Source: CAWBRT01 sp963819175 | GTDB lineage: Bacteria > Acidobacteriota > Terriglobia > Terriglobales > Acidobacteriaceae | Length of the DNA: 64,000 nt | NCBI GenBank assembly: GCA_963819175.1 | Contig: CAWFVJ010000013.1 | Span: forward strand, 248,001 to 312,000 | Reading direction: 5' to 3' | In this document: piece after piece, positions 56,571 through 64,000 of the stretch | How positions within the stretch are numbered: position 1 is the stretch's first letter | Layout: every line of letters starts with the position of its first letter | Position numbers and translations under genes: made by a program | The notes under the pieces: model-generated | Database searches by the model: none | What the model saw: the letters and a program-made list of their open reading frames with translations, nothing else | What the model was told of the DNA's origin: nothing

Positions 56571-57356
56571 ATGAGCGAACCCAATCACCCCAGCGAGCCG
56601 AGTTCGCCGGGGACCCCGATTTCAGGAAACCCGGCGGAGGCTGCGGTCGGTCCGTCCGGTGTCCCGCAACGTATAGCGCCACTCTGGCACACAGCCGTGC
56701 TCGTCATCGCAATTCTGCTTATGTCGGTCGGCGGCATCCACAGGCAGCATCTGGTCACCACCTCACGCACCCGGATTTTGCAATATCTCCTGACCCTGAC
56801 CTGGGAGTGGCTGCTATTCGCTTTTTGCGTTTGGGGCGCGCGCAAATCGGGAACCGGGCTGCGGGAGCTCGTGGGCGGACGATGGCGCGAGATCGAAGAC
56901 CTGCTGATCGATCTCTTGACGGCGGCCGGCTTCTGGGTTGGGGCAATGGTCGTGCTGGGGCTCGCGGCACACCTGCTGCATCTTTCGGGAGGCAATCGAC
57001 TCGACGATGTGCGCAGGCAGTTTGGGTACCTCGTGCCCCACAGCACGCGTGAGGTCGCGCTTTGGATGTTGCTCAGCATGACGGCTGGAATCTGCGAAGA
57101 AGTCATCTTCCGCGGCTATCTGCAGCGCCAGTTGGCTGCGCTGACCAGGAACGTCTGGGCCGGAATCATCGTATCCGGGTTGATCTTCGGCTGCGCGCAC
57201 GGATACGAAGGTGCGGGCCGAATGATGCTGGTGGGAATTTTCGGAATGCTGTTCGGTTTGCTCGCATATTTTCGCCGAAGCCTTCGTCCGGGAATGATCG
57301 CTCATGCCTTCCATGACGGCATCATGGGGCTGGCGCTTCGTTTTTTTTTGAAGTGA
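56571..57356 (+). CDS. CPBP-family intramembrane metalloprotease
   Basis: 261 residues. Seven or so membrane spans. Catalytic motifs: EEVIFRGYLQRQL (about residue 175), FGCAHGYEG (about 208) and IAHAFHDGI (about 245). The family includes CAAX prenyl proteases and bacteriocin-immunity proteins. The hydrophilic N-terminus (PNHPSEPSSPGTPIS) is encoded by a family B repeat at 56587-56616 and is not part of the fold. Single gene, divergent from comM. Confidence 0.88.
   Translation: MSEPNHPSEPSSPGTPISGNPAEAAVGPSGVPQRIAPLWHTAVLVIAILLMSVGGIHRQHLVTTSRTRILQYLLTLTWEWLLFAFCVWGARKSGTGLRELVGGRWREIEDLLIDLLTAAGFWVGAMVVLGLAAHLLHLSGGNRLDDVRRQFGYLVPHSTREVALWMLLSMTAGICEEVIFRGYLQRQLAALTRNVWAGIIVSGLIFGCAHGYEGAGRMMLVGIFGMLFGLLAYFRRSLRPGMIAHAFHDGIMGLALRFFLK
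56587..56616. repeat. Family B palindrome inside the CPBP start region
   Basis: ACCCCAGCGAGCC and GTTCGCCGGGG flank GAG and are followed by ACCCCG. Translated in frame, as in thrB. Confidence 0.65.
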
Positions 57357-57637
57357 GCTTCTCTTCGGCGCGGGCCTCAAATTCAGTTTCGTTCACCTCG
57401 TCTCCGCGCCTGCAACTCGCAACAGATTTTGCATCGAGGCCGGCATTTGAAAACATCGCAATCGCTCTAGACCGCATAAACACAGGGTAAAAACGATATC
57501 GGCTTCAGCGGCTGTGATATCCTCCGAAGGCGTTTTTCCATCTCCTTCGCTCGCGTGCGAGGAGTCGTTCGCGCAAAATTCTTCTCGCTGCGGGGTCGCT
57601 CCATTGAGGAGTTCGCTTCCGCCCCTGCGTTTTTTGC
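57357..57637. other. Gap, no gene recognised
   Basis: Space between the CPBP gene and the promoter of the small Lys/Ala gene. No conserved frame, RNA or repeat identified. Confidence 0.4.
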
Positions 57638-57667
57638 TTGACATGACTTACCGAATCAACTTATACA
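57638..57667 (+). promoter_or_regulatory. Sigma-70 promoter of the small basic peptide gene
   Basis: -35 TTGACA (57638-57643, perfect), 18-nt spacer, -10 TATACA (57662-57667). Transcription should begin near 57674. Confidence 0.7.
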
Positions 57668-57676
57668 ACTAGAAAA

Positions 57677-57698
57677 TTGCAACGATGAAACGTTGCAA
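57677..57698. promoter_or_regulatory. Perfect inverted repeat at the transcript start
   Basis: TTGCAACG and CGTTGCAA around ATGAAA, at about +4 to +25. It could be an operator or a 5' hairpin. Its right arm runs into GTTGCAATTAAT, the 12-mer also present upstream of the phasin gene (46208-46219). Confidence 0.55.
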
Positions 57699-57734
57699 TT
57701 AATACTCGATCATTGATCGAAAGGGAGAATAGCA

Positions 57735-57803
57735 ATGGCAACGAAAAAGGCTGCAAAGAAGGCTGCAAAGAAACCGGCAAAGAAGACCGCGAAGAAGAAG
57801 TAG
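57735..57803 (+). CDS. 22-residue Lys/Ala-rich basic peptide
   Basis: The frame starts MATKKAAKKAAKK, goes on with Pro/Thr-spaced KK pairs, and ends at TAG 57801; 11 of 22 residues are Lys. Ribosome site AGGGAGAA stands 7 nt before the ATG. The unit is complete: consensus promoter, inverted repeat, ribosome site, frame, and a strong terminator. The composition is that of histone H1-like tails and of the DNA-binding tails of PhaF/PhaM-type granule proteins. It probably binds nucleic acid or another polyanion. The short size leaves open that the transcript is mainly a small RNA. Confidence 0.65.
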   Translation: MATKKAAKKAAKKPAKKTAKKK

Positions 57804-57821
57804 TTGGCCTTCCGCGTTATG

Positions 57822-57856
57822 AAGGGGGACGCGAAAGCGTCCCCCTTAGTTTTTTG
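57822..57856 (+). terminator. Intrinsic terminator of the small peptide gene
   Basis: AAGGGGGACGC and GCGTCCCCCTT pair perfectly around a GAAA tetraloop, then AGTTTTTT. It stands 18 nt after the stop and close to the end of convergent rsmE. Confidence 0.92.
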
Positions 57857-57873
57857 GGCGCGATTCAGGACCT

Positions 57874-58590
57874 TCAGCGGTCTGCCAGAGCGAGCACGGC
57901 TGCCACCCCGACAATGGCTGCGGTCTCAGTCCGCAGAATGGTTTCTCCCAGCGAGACCGATCTCCACCCGGCACCTTCGAGCATCTTCACCTCATCCTCC
58001 GTCCAGCCGCCCTCCGGTCCAACGGCCAGTGCCAGCGAGTTCTTTGCGCAGCCCGGATCAAGCAGCTCGCCAACCGAGGCATGCGCTTCGTTCTCGTTAA
58101 GCAGTAGTTTGCAATCGCTCTCCAACGTCAACACGTCTTTCAATACGGACGGAGCGGCGATCTCTGGAGGCCGCGCACGGCGGGACTGCTCCGATGCCTC
58201 CAGGGCAATTCGTCGCCAGCGCTCAACCCGCTTGCCGGCAGCGGCGGCGAGACGCGCATCTGTCCGGCGCGCCACTAGCGGAACAATGCTGGCAACGCCC
58301 AACTCAGTGAGCTTCTCAATCGCCCATTCCATGCGGTCGAACTTGATCACGGAGAGTAACACCGCGATCTGCGGCGCTGCAGGCGCCTCGACAATCTCGC
58401 CGAGTTCGAACTCGACGCGATCATCGGCCACCGAGAGCACCCGCCCGCGGCGGAGTTGATCGCCCGCGGAAATCTCAAACTCCTGCCCCACCCGCGCGCG
58501 CAGCACCCGCGAAAGATGTCCTGCATGGGCACCAAAAAGATATGCGCGGTTGTCCCTGACCTCATCGGCGATCCAGCGGCGTCGCGTCAT
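57874..58590 (-). CDS. rsmE: 16S rRNA (uridine1498-N3)-methyltransferase RsmE
   Basis: 238 residues from the ATG at 58590. N-terminal PUA-like part (HLSRVLRARVGQEFEISAGD), then the SPOUT knot: SVIKFDRMEWAIEKLTELGV, RWRRIALEASEQSRRARPPEI (in parts), LAVGPEGGWTEDEV and SLGETILRTETAAIV. It methylates U1498 of 16S rRNA. The frame extends upstream into a repeat region without similarity. Confidence 0.94.
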   Translation of the reverse strand: MTRRRWIADEVRDNRAYLFGAHAGHLSRVLRARVGQEFEISAGDQLRRGRVLSVADDRVEFELGEIVEAPAAPQIAVLLSVIKFDRMEWAIEKLTELGVASIVPLVARRTDARLAAAAGKRVERWRRIALEASEQSRRARPPEIAAPSVLKDVLTLESDCKLLLNENEAHASVGELLDPGCAKNSLALAVGPEGGWTEDEVKMLEGAGWRSVSLGETILRTETAAIVGVAAVLALADR

Positions 58591-58667
58591 GCGTTCAACA
58601 ATACCAGCCGGAGGCCCCGGCGGCGACCTGGCGTTGTCTTTAGGTTGTTTGGGGGATTTTGGACGGT

Positions 58668-58760
58668 GCCCCACATCTGCCGCAGTTAGCAGATGTGGGA
58701 CTTGGACTCCAATCGAACTACCCCACGTTAGCCAAAAGCAGGCAAACGTGGGGCACCAAG
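58668..58760. repeat. Two family A palindromes in tandem
   Basis: TGCCCCACATCTGCC with AGCAGATGTGGGA (58669-58700), and ACCCCACGTTAGCC with GGCAAACGTGGGGCA (58723-58757). Between rsmE and dnaJ. Confidence 0.75.
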
Positions 58761-58801
58761 CCGAAAGATTCTTGAGATATAGCTTTTCTGGGTTGCTCTA
58801 A

Positions 58802-59932
58802 CTAGGCGAACATGTCTTTCACTTTGCTGAACAGCGAGCGCTTCTCGATCTTGTTCTCCACGCCGGAGATCGTCTCCAGTTCCTGCAACACTTCACGCTG
58901 GCGCTTGGTCAGCTTGGCGGGAGTATGGACCTTGACCTCGACGTAAAGATCGCCACGGCCGCTGCCGTTGAGCACAGGGACACCCTTGTGCCGCAGCCGG
59001 AAGGAAGTACCTGTCTGCGTTCCCTCGGCAATTTTGATCGTCGCCTCGCCCTCGAGTGTGGGGATCTTGATTTCCGCCCCGAGCGACGCTTGCGCAAACG
59101 AGATGGGAACGGCGCAAAAAAGGTCTTTGCCCTCGCGCTCGAAAACCGCGTGCTCCTTGACGTGCAGCACAACGTAGACGTCGCCGCTCGGTCCGCCGTG
59201 GATGCCCGCATCGCCAGCGCCCGTGAAGAGCATGCGCGTCCCCTCTTCAACGCCGGCGGGAACCTCAACCTTCAGCGCGTGCTGCTGGATAACGACACCC
59301 TCGCCTTTGCAACGCTTGCAGGGGTCCTGAATCACCGTTCCCATGCCCTGGCACGCCGGACACGTCCGCGCCATGGTCAGGAAGCCATTCTGGAAGCGTA
59401 TCTGGCCGCGGCCTCCGCATTGCCGGCATTGTACCGGTGCTTTGCCTGCCGTGGTGCCTTTGCCCCGGCAGTCGTCGCAGAGCTCGCGCCGGCGAAAAGT
59501 AACTTCTCTTTCGCAGCCAAAGACCGCTTCCACGAACTCGATGGTGATATCTTCGCGCAGGTCACCGCCGCGTTGCGCGCGTGAGCGACGCCGGCCGCCT
59601 CCGCCGAAAGCGTCGCCGAAGCCAAACAGGTCGCCGAAAATCTCGGCGAAATCGATTGTGCCCGCGTCAAAGCCGCCACCAAAGCCCCCGCCCATGCCGT
59701 TGACGCCTGCATGGCCAAAACGGTCGTAGTTGGCGCGCTTCTGGGGATCGCTCAGGATTGCGTAGGCTTCGCTGCACTCCTTGAACTTCTCTTCGGACGC
59801 GGGATTCCCCGGATTGCGGTCCGGGTGATGTTGCAGCGCCATCTTGCGGTAGGCGCTCTTGATCTCCTGATCCTCGGCGGTGCGGGAGATTTCAAGAACT
59901 TCGTAGTAATCGCGTTTAGTCTGAGTAGCCAG
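58802..59932 (-). CDS. dnaJ: Chaperone DnaJ
   Basis: 376 residues if started at CTG 59932, which stands where ATG is expected (the next codons read ATQTKRDYYEVLEISRTAED, the standard DnaJ start) and has GAGGAAGAAG upstream. No ATG, GTG or TTG occurs before the ATG at residue 31, which would cut the J domain. The J domain has HPDRN; a Gly-rich linker and four zinc motifs follow (CDDCRGKG, CRQCGGRG, CPACQGMG, CKRCKGEG), then the substrate-binding domains. Co-chaperone of DnaK. Downstream of grpE and hrcA in one operon. Confidence 0.93.
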   Translation of the reverse strand: MATQTKRDYYEVLEISRTAEDQEIKSAYRKMALQHHPDRNPGNPASEEKFKECSEAYAILSDPQKRANYDRFGHAGVNGMGGGFGGGFDAGTIDFAEIFGDLFGFGDAFGGGGRRRSRAQRGGDLREDITIEFVEAVFGCEREVTFRRRELCDDCRGKGTTAGKAPVQCRQCGGRGQIRFQNGFLTMARTCPACQGMGTVIQDPCKRCKGEGVVIQQHALKVEVPAGVEEGTRMLFTGAGDAGIHGGPSGDVYVVLHVKEHAVFEREGKDLFCAVPISFAQASLGAEIKIPTLEGEATIKIAEGTQTGTSFRLRHKGVPVLNGSGRGDLYVEVKVHTPAKLTKRQREVLQELETISGVENKIEKRSLFSKVKDMFA

Positions 59933-59962
59933 GGTCTTCTTCCTCGTGGGGTCTTGCTGAAT

Positions 59963-60568
59963 TTATTTTCCGGGTTTCTGCGCCACCAACACCATCGCCG
60001 GGCGCAGAAGTCGATCACGCAGCTTGTATCCGCGGAGCAACTCCTCAACTATGTGGTTTTCTGGAACCTCGGTGGTCGGGATCATTTGAACCGCCTGATG
60101 AATGTTGGGATCGAATGCGACGCCCTTGGCGAGGACCGGTTCCACGCCGAGTTTGGCAAGCACGTCATGGAACTGCCGGTCGATTAAGTCGATGCCAGAT
60201 CGGAAGTCCTCGGCGCCGGCCGCTCCGGTTTTGAGCGCGCGGTCGAGGCTGTCGAGAATCGGCAGCAACAGCTTCAGCGCATCGGCCAGAGCGTACTCGC
60301 GATACTCCTGCTGCTCCCGCGTGGCGCGCTTGCGGAAATTGTCGAACTCGGCCTGCAGGCGAGCGAGTCGATCGAGATAAGCACCGCATTCGGCGCGCAA
60401 CTTCTCGATCTGAGCTTCGAACTCGTTGGTTGGGGCCACAGGCGCTTGCGCCTGGCCCTCCTGAGTGTCCTGCTGTTCGCTGGACGACTCGTCACTTTCA
60501 GGTAGTTCACGCTCCGGGTCCAGTTGATCGATTCCCTTCTGCCTGATCTTTCCATTGCCTTTGGTCAT
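59963..60568 (-). CDS. grpE: Nucleotide exchange factor GrpE
   Basis: 201 residues. Acidic, disordered N-terminus (to about 50), long coiled coil (EAQIEKLRAECGAYLDRLAR), RLQAEFDNFRKRATREQQE at the conserved turn, and the C-terminal beta domain (GVEPVLAKGVAFDPNIHQAV and VEELLRGYKLRDRLLRPAMV). Releases ADP from DnaK. Its start is 5 nt after the hrcA stop, so translation is probably coupled. Confidence 0.95.
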   Translation of the reverse strand: MTKGNGKIRQKGIDQLDPERELPESDESSSEQQDTQEGQAQAPVAPTNEFEAQIEKLRAECGAYLDRLARLQAEFDNFRKRATREQQEYREYALADALKLLLPILDSLDRALKTGAAGAEDFRSGIDLIDRQFHDVLAKLGVEPVLAKGVAFDPNIHQAVQMIPTTEVPENHIVEELLRGYKLRDRLLRPAMVLVAQKPGK

Positions 60569-60573
60569 GATGC

Positions 60574-61620
60574 CTATTCAGTTTCGTTGAGTAATCTGTC
60601 AAATAGAGTCGCAATGTAGGAAACTGCGGTGATGGTGTGCTGATAGTCCATGCGGGTGGGGCCAATCACGGCCAGTCGCCCAAGCATCTCGTCTCCGGAG
60701 CGCGCCGGAGCTCCGATCAGCACAAAGTTCTTCAGGTCGGGCATCTCCTGCTCCAACCCAATCACGACGCGCACAGCTTCCTGCCGCGCGTCGAGATAGG
60801 CGGCGAGAAGTTCACAGACGCGCTGCTTTTCTTCCAACGCATGCAGCAACTGCCGCAGCCTCTCCGAATCATTATCGCGAGAAATGAGGTTCGCCGTGCC
60901 CTCGACGAAGACCGCTTCTCCCCCGTGATCGCCGGCCAACGCGCCATTCTTGTACAACTGCTCGATCGAGCTCATCAGCTGGTCGTACTCGCTGCGCTCC
61001 TTTTCAATGCGCCGCTCCAGTTCCGCGCGCAAGGAATCCAGCGTCCATCCGCGAAAATTTTCGTTGATGTAGCGGGAAGCCATATCGAGATCAGCCTGGG
61101 AAAGCACCCGTCCCACTCGCAACATGCGATCACGCACCAAGCCGCCGCGCATCACGACTACGGCGAGAACCTTCTGGTCCGCCAGTCTCTGGAAGTGGAC
61201 GTGCTCCAGCGCGTTCTTCGGGCCTCCGCTGGTGACCGCGACACCGACTCCGCGCGAAACCAGCGAGAGCACATGCGTGGTTCTCTCCATAAATTCCTGC
61301 ACGTCATTTACGCCGTGGAAGAATTTCTGCATGGTTTGCTCATCCTCGGGCGAGATGCGCGCAGCGCCCGACAGCGTCTCCACGTAGTAGCGGTATCCGT
61401 GAACACTCGGGACACGCCCAGAGGAAGTGTGCGGCTGCTCGAGCAGCCCAGCCTCCGCCAAGTCCGCCATTACATTGCGGATACTGGCCGCACTTAGACC
61501 TTCCAGGTTGCGGCGGGCGATAGTGCGGGAACCAACCGGCTCACCGGTCGAGATGTAAGTCTCGACGATGGCGGTCAGAATTTCCTGCTCGCGCTTTCCG
61601 ATTTGAGGAGAGTCGGCCAT
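60574..61620 (-). CDS. hrcA: Heat-inducible transcription repressor HrcA
   Basis: 348 residues from the ATG at 61620. Winged-helix N-terminus (KREQEILTAIVETYISTGEP, VGSRTIARR, ASIRNVMADLAEAGLLEQPH, TSSGRVPSVHGYRYYV), a GAF-like dimer domain, and the C-terminal conserved stretch (LAVIGPTRMDYQHTITAVSY). Binds CIRCE and represses heat-shock genes; a CIRCE-like element lies 126 nt upstream, suggesting self-control of hrcA-grpE-dnaJ. Confidence 0.95.
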   Translation of the reverse strand: MADSPQIGKREQEILTAIVETYISTGEPVGSRTIARRNLEGLSAASIRNVMADLAEAGLLEQPHTSSGRVPSVHGYRYYVETLSGAARISPEDEQTMQKFFHGVNDVQEFMERTTHVLSLVSRGVGVAVTSGGPKNALEHVHFQRLADQKVLAVVVMRGGLVRDRMLRVGRVLSQADLDMASRYINENFRGWTLDSLRAELERRIEKERSEYDQLMSSIEQLYKNGALAGDHGGEAVFVEGTANLISRDNDSERLRQLLHALEEKQRVCELLAAYLDARQEAVRVVIGLEQEMPDLKNFVLIGAPARSGDEMLGRLAVIGPTRMDYQHTITAVSYIATLFDRLLNETE

Positions 61621-61745
61621 GCTAAGACTCCAGACATCCTCTTTAGATGCAGCCATTTACGCGCCGGATTCCAAGCAAACCGCATCGCTGCCATCCCGGC
61701 GAGGGACTGAGGAACTGTCTTGGAACTCTTATTTTACCACCGTTA

Positions 61746-61772
61746 TTGGCACTCGCAGCCAAAGAGTGACAG
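61746..61772 (-). promoter_or_regulatory. CIRCE-like element upstream of hrcA
   Basis: TTGGCACTC, exactly 9 nt, then GAGTGACAG. The classical CIRCE is TTAGCACTC-N9-GAGTGCTAA; 14 of 18 arm positions match, with the correct spacer. Position ahead of hrcA supports it. Confidence 0.55.
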
Positions 61773-61986
61773 TCAATCCATCAGTGGGATACTAAGCTAC
61801 GTGTTATCTTTCGCTTAGAGCCATAGGAATGTGCCGCGCCGGGCTGAAGTGCCGGTTGTGTTTGAGCACGTTTTTGCGCGAGTTTTTCAGGTAAATTCGC
61901 AGCAGCTATGTCCGATAATGCGCAGCACCCGGCCGGCGGCAATCTTACGCCCTCTGAATGGGCCATCTTGTCCCATTGGAAATCAA

Positions 61987-62062
61987 CAACCCCAGGTTAG
62001 CCCCAGTCACCCCAACGAGCCGAGCCTCGTTGGGGACCCCGACACGGGCGAACCTGGGGCAC
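61987..62062. repeat. Nested palindrome combining families A and B
   Basis: Outer arms CCCCAGGTTAGCCC and GGGCGAACCTGGGG enclose an inner CCCCAACGAG and CTCGTTGGGG pair followed by ACCCCG. The gap 61773-62109 otherwise contains only a 30-codon plus-strand frame (61909-62001) that runs into the repeat. Confidence 0.75.
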
Positions 62063-62109
62063 CCGGCACCGGTTCTTATGGAAAATTCAAAATGCCCCAC
62101 TACCGACGG

Positions 62110-62962
62110 TTACTGGACCTCGATGATGTTTCCGCCCTGGGTGGAGTTCAGTTCATTGACGCGCTCGAGCACGTTTCGGGCGAAAGCAAACATCGAGCGC
62201 GCGTGCTCGGACTGGTCTCCCTCGAGCGTCACCGGATGCCCGCTGTCGCCTCCCGCGCGAATTTGCGGATCAAGCTCTATGCGGCCAAGGAACGGCAAGC
62301 CAAATTGCTGAGCCGTTCGCTCTCCGCCGCCCTTGGAGAAAATGTCGATCTCCTTGTGGCAGTGCGGGCACTGGAAGTAGCTCATGTTCTCGACCATGCC
62401 GATGATGTCAACCTTCATGGTGTGGAGCATCTCAATCGCCTTGCGCGCGTCCTGCAGGGCAACATCGCTCGGCGTAGTCACCACGATGGCTCCGCTGAGC
62501 GGCACGGTCTGGATGAGCGAAATCGCCACGTCGCCGGTGCCCGGAGGCAGATCGACCACCAGGTAATCCAGTTCTCCCCACTCGACCTGTCCGAGGAATT
62601 GGCGAATGATGGAGTGCAGCATGGGTCCGCGCCAAACCAGAGGCTTGTCTCCAGGGTTCAGGAATCCGACCGAGATCACTCGGACGCCATAACGCTCGAT
62701 AGGAACGATGCGATCGCCTTGCGGCAATCTGCGGCGCCTCGTTGGTGCCGAACATGAGTGGGACGTTGGGCCCGTAAACGTCGGCATCGAGCAGGCCGAC
62801 CTTATGCCCCATGCGCGCCAGCGCGATGGCGAGATTCACCGCCAGCGTGGTCTTTCCCACGCCGCCCTTGCCGGAGCCGACAGCGATAATCGATTGAACG
62901 CCTGGAATAGCTTGCGGTGTTGGCGCCTGCGGAGCAGGTCCGTGCTCATGAGTGTGAGACAA
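62110..62962 (-). pseudogene. mrp: Mrp/NBP35-family iron-sulfur carrier ATPase, one frameshift
   Basis: Start TTG at 62962 with GGGGA upstream. The first part has the deviant Walker A VGSGKGGVGKTTLAVN and LLDADVYGPNVPLMFG; the second part, one frame over, has PIERYGVRVISVGFL, YLVVDLPPGTGD and the CPHC metal pair (FQCPHCHKEID). The break lies near 62725-62735, between TNEAPQ and GDRIVPIERYG. With one base restored the protein would be full length (about 280 residues). The gene is normally kept in all bacteria, so a sequence error is the simplest explanation. The short N-terminus lacks the usual MIP18-like domain. Confidence 0.85.
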
Positions 62963-63402
62963 GATGGGTTCCCCTTTGCCTAGATAAACTTTGATTATAT
63001 ACGCCGGAAAGTCCGGGCCTCTTCGAGCCGCGACAGGCTGCTGAAGAACCCGTTCTCGTGTCATCCTGTTATGAATCAAGCGCAGCGAAGGATCCCAGCA
63101 CGGCCCGGAGCTGAGACAGACTCAGAGCGGTTCTGGTTGGGGCAGTTTTCATGGGATGTTTCGCTACGCTCAACATGACACTCCGGGGGAGGCTAGGTAC
63201 TTCCGGGACGCGCGACCGAACATGAACGATCCCACATTTGCCAACAGCGGGCAAATATGGCCCACCGTCGAGCGTAGTAATTAGGAAGAAACTACCCCAG
63301 ATTAGCCGAAGGTAGGCGAATCTGGGACACCCGGCTGACATGTAAGGACAGGTTCATCTTCCCGCCCCACATTGAGGATCTGGCAAACCGGCGAGTTCAG
63401 TT
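62963..63402. repeat. Repeat-filled intergenic region
   Basis: No gene. It holds a TCATCC-type block (63058-63185: TCATCCTGTTATG, GCGCAGCGAAGGATCCCAG, TTTCGCTACGCTCAACATGA) and two family A palindromes (CCCACATTTGCCAACAG with GGGCAAATATGGCCCA at 63231-63264; TACCCCAGATTAGCC with GGCGAATCTGGGACA at 63291-63330). Confidence 0.7.
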
Positions 63403-64000
63403 CTACTGGGTCACCGTCAACTTAAACGCATTGCTGGTGATTCCGCTCGACTTCGCTTTTATGTTCGTACTACCTATCCCAGCCCCGGTTGCCAGACCGC
63501 CTGCAGAGATTGTGGCGACAGTCGGCTTTGGCGAGACCCATGTCACGCCGGCGGTAATGTCATTGGTACTGCCATCGCTGTAGGTTCCCAGTGCCGTGAA
63601 CTGCGTACTTTGCCCCACTGTGATCGATGAAGTGGGAGATGAAATCGCGATGGACACCAGTGCGGCGTTCACGGTCAATGTTGTGCCGCCAGAGATACCT
63701 CCGACGGATGCCGTGATATTCGAGCTTCCCGGCGCCACGCCCGTGGCCAAGCCCCCGCTGGTTATCGTCGCCGCCGAAGTATTGGACGAGCTCCAAGTCA
63801 CGCTGGTGGTGATGGTCTTGATGCTCCCATCGCTATACGTGCCTTTGGCTCTGAACTGCTGGGTCGCATCAGTCGCAATTGACGGGTTCACAGGGGTCAC
63901 GCTGATCGACACGAGCGCCTTCGAAAGGCTGCAAATTGCCGTGTACGCGGGGAGCGAGCCCGTGGCGAACGACTGCATCGGTGTAGCGCTACCCGTGGTC
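63403..64000 (-). CDS. Bacterial Ig-like (Big_2) repeat protein, partial
   Basis: The visible 199 codons are the C-terminal end; the frame stays open to the window edge. Two Big_2 domains: the first from LVSISVTPVNPSIATDATQQ with GTYSDGSIKTITTSVTWSSS and ATITSGGLATGVAPG, the second from LVSIAISSPTSSITVGQSTQ with the same framework, ending at KLTVTQ. Such proteins are secreted or surface-bound and often adhesive. The start and signal peptide are outside the window. Confidence 0.85.
   Translation of the reverse strand, partial: TTGSATPMQSFATGSLPAYTAICSLSKALVSISVTPVNPSIATDATQQFRAKGTYSDGSIKTITTSVTWSSSNTSAATITSGGLATGVAPGSSNITASVGGISGGTTLTVNAALVSIAISSPTSSITVGQSTQFTALGTYSDGSTNDITAGVTWVSPKPTVATISAGGLATGAGIGSTNIKAKSSGITSNAFKLTVTQ

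Noticed and set aside
61909..62001. 30-codon plus-strand frame running into the nested repeat
   Set aside because: The start looks protein-like (MSDNAQHPAGG), but there is no ribosome site and no family; too short to support as a truncated gene.

Overview
The window (roughly 59% G+C by eye) looks like part of a free-living heterotrophic bacterium, most likely an Acidobacteriota member of the Terriglobia/Koribacter type. That placement is inferred from gene style (PilZ/GAF and Big_2 proteins, an omega-like subunit of acidobacterial type, many TCATCC-type and CCCCA-type palindromic repeats) and not from a marker gene. No rRNA, tRNA or CRISPR array was seen. Several genes carry isolated reading-frame breaks (lactonase-like MBL protein, nitroreductase, GGDEF-PilZ protein, Mrp), so either small indel errors in the assembly or recent decay should be kept in mind.

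Layout. 1-7.2 kb: broken MBL-fold hydrolase, zinc-ribbon membrane protein, broken nitroreductase, SDR, Asp/Glu racemase-like protein, Fsr-type MFS pump and ChrA chromate transporter. 7.3-21.1 kb: a complete cytoplasmic bidirectional-type [NiFe] hydrogenase locus. The structural operon hoxE-hoxF-hoxU-hoxY-hoxH plus the endopeptidase gene runs rightward and meets the maturation set hypC-hypD-hypE-hypA-hypB-hypF running leftward. The HoxF protein is fused to a complete GltD/NfnB-like FAD-NADPH module, giving one polypeptide with two pyridine-nucleotide sites. This is the most notable enzyme in the window. 21.4-25.5 kb: a YdfG-type dehydrogenase and a leftward three-gene set (LarA-like, Ldh2-like, RraA-like) for hydroxy-acid metabolism. 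25.6-30 kb: PilZ/GAF and GGDEF/PilZ signalling proteins and a GT39-like membrane protein. 30.1-39.9 kb: a small cysteine-containing reading frame with a near-consensus promoter, katG, an uncharacterised protein, a large GlcD/GlpC-type FAD/FeS oxidoreductase, an SHS-type MFS transporter and a Tat-exported MBL protein.

40.2-45.5 kb: a threonine operon (lysC-hom-thrC-thrB) preceded by a Thr/Ile-rich leader frame and an intrinsic terminator, which suggests attenuation control. 45.6-46.9 kb: a phasin gene divergent from phaR, with a CTGC-N3-GCAG palindrome just downstream of a good phasin promoter. 47-52.3 kb: a DoxX protein, then an accessory island (polysaccharide deacetylase, GNAT, acyl carrier protein, SDR, N-terminally truncated KAS III, cupin remnant) that ends in a mosaic of palindromic repeats and a 38-nt duplicate of part of rho. 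52.6-63 kb: a housekeeping block on the minus strand (rho, omega-like, comM, rsmE, dnaJ, grpE, hrcA, mrp) interrupted by a rightward CPBP protease and a compact transcription unit for a 22-residue Lys/Ala peptide. The window closes inside a gene for a Big_2 repeat protein.

Working together: the hox/hyp genes would let the cell exchange electrons between H2 and NAD(P)(H). The Lar-like set and the FAD/FeS oxidoreductase point to hydroxy-acid oxidation. The phasin/PhaR pair shows storage-polyester metabolism. The Lys/Ala peptide shares a 12-nt upstream motif with the phasin gene and may be a granule-to-nucleoid factor, but this last idea is inference only.
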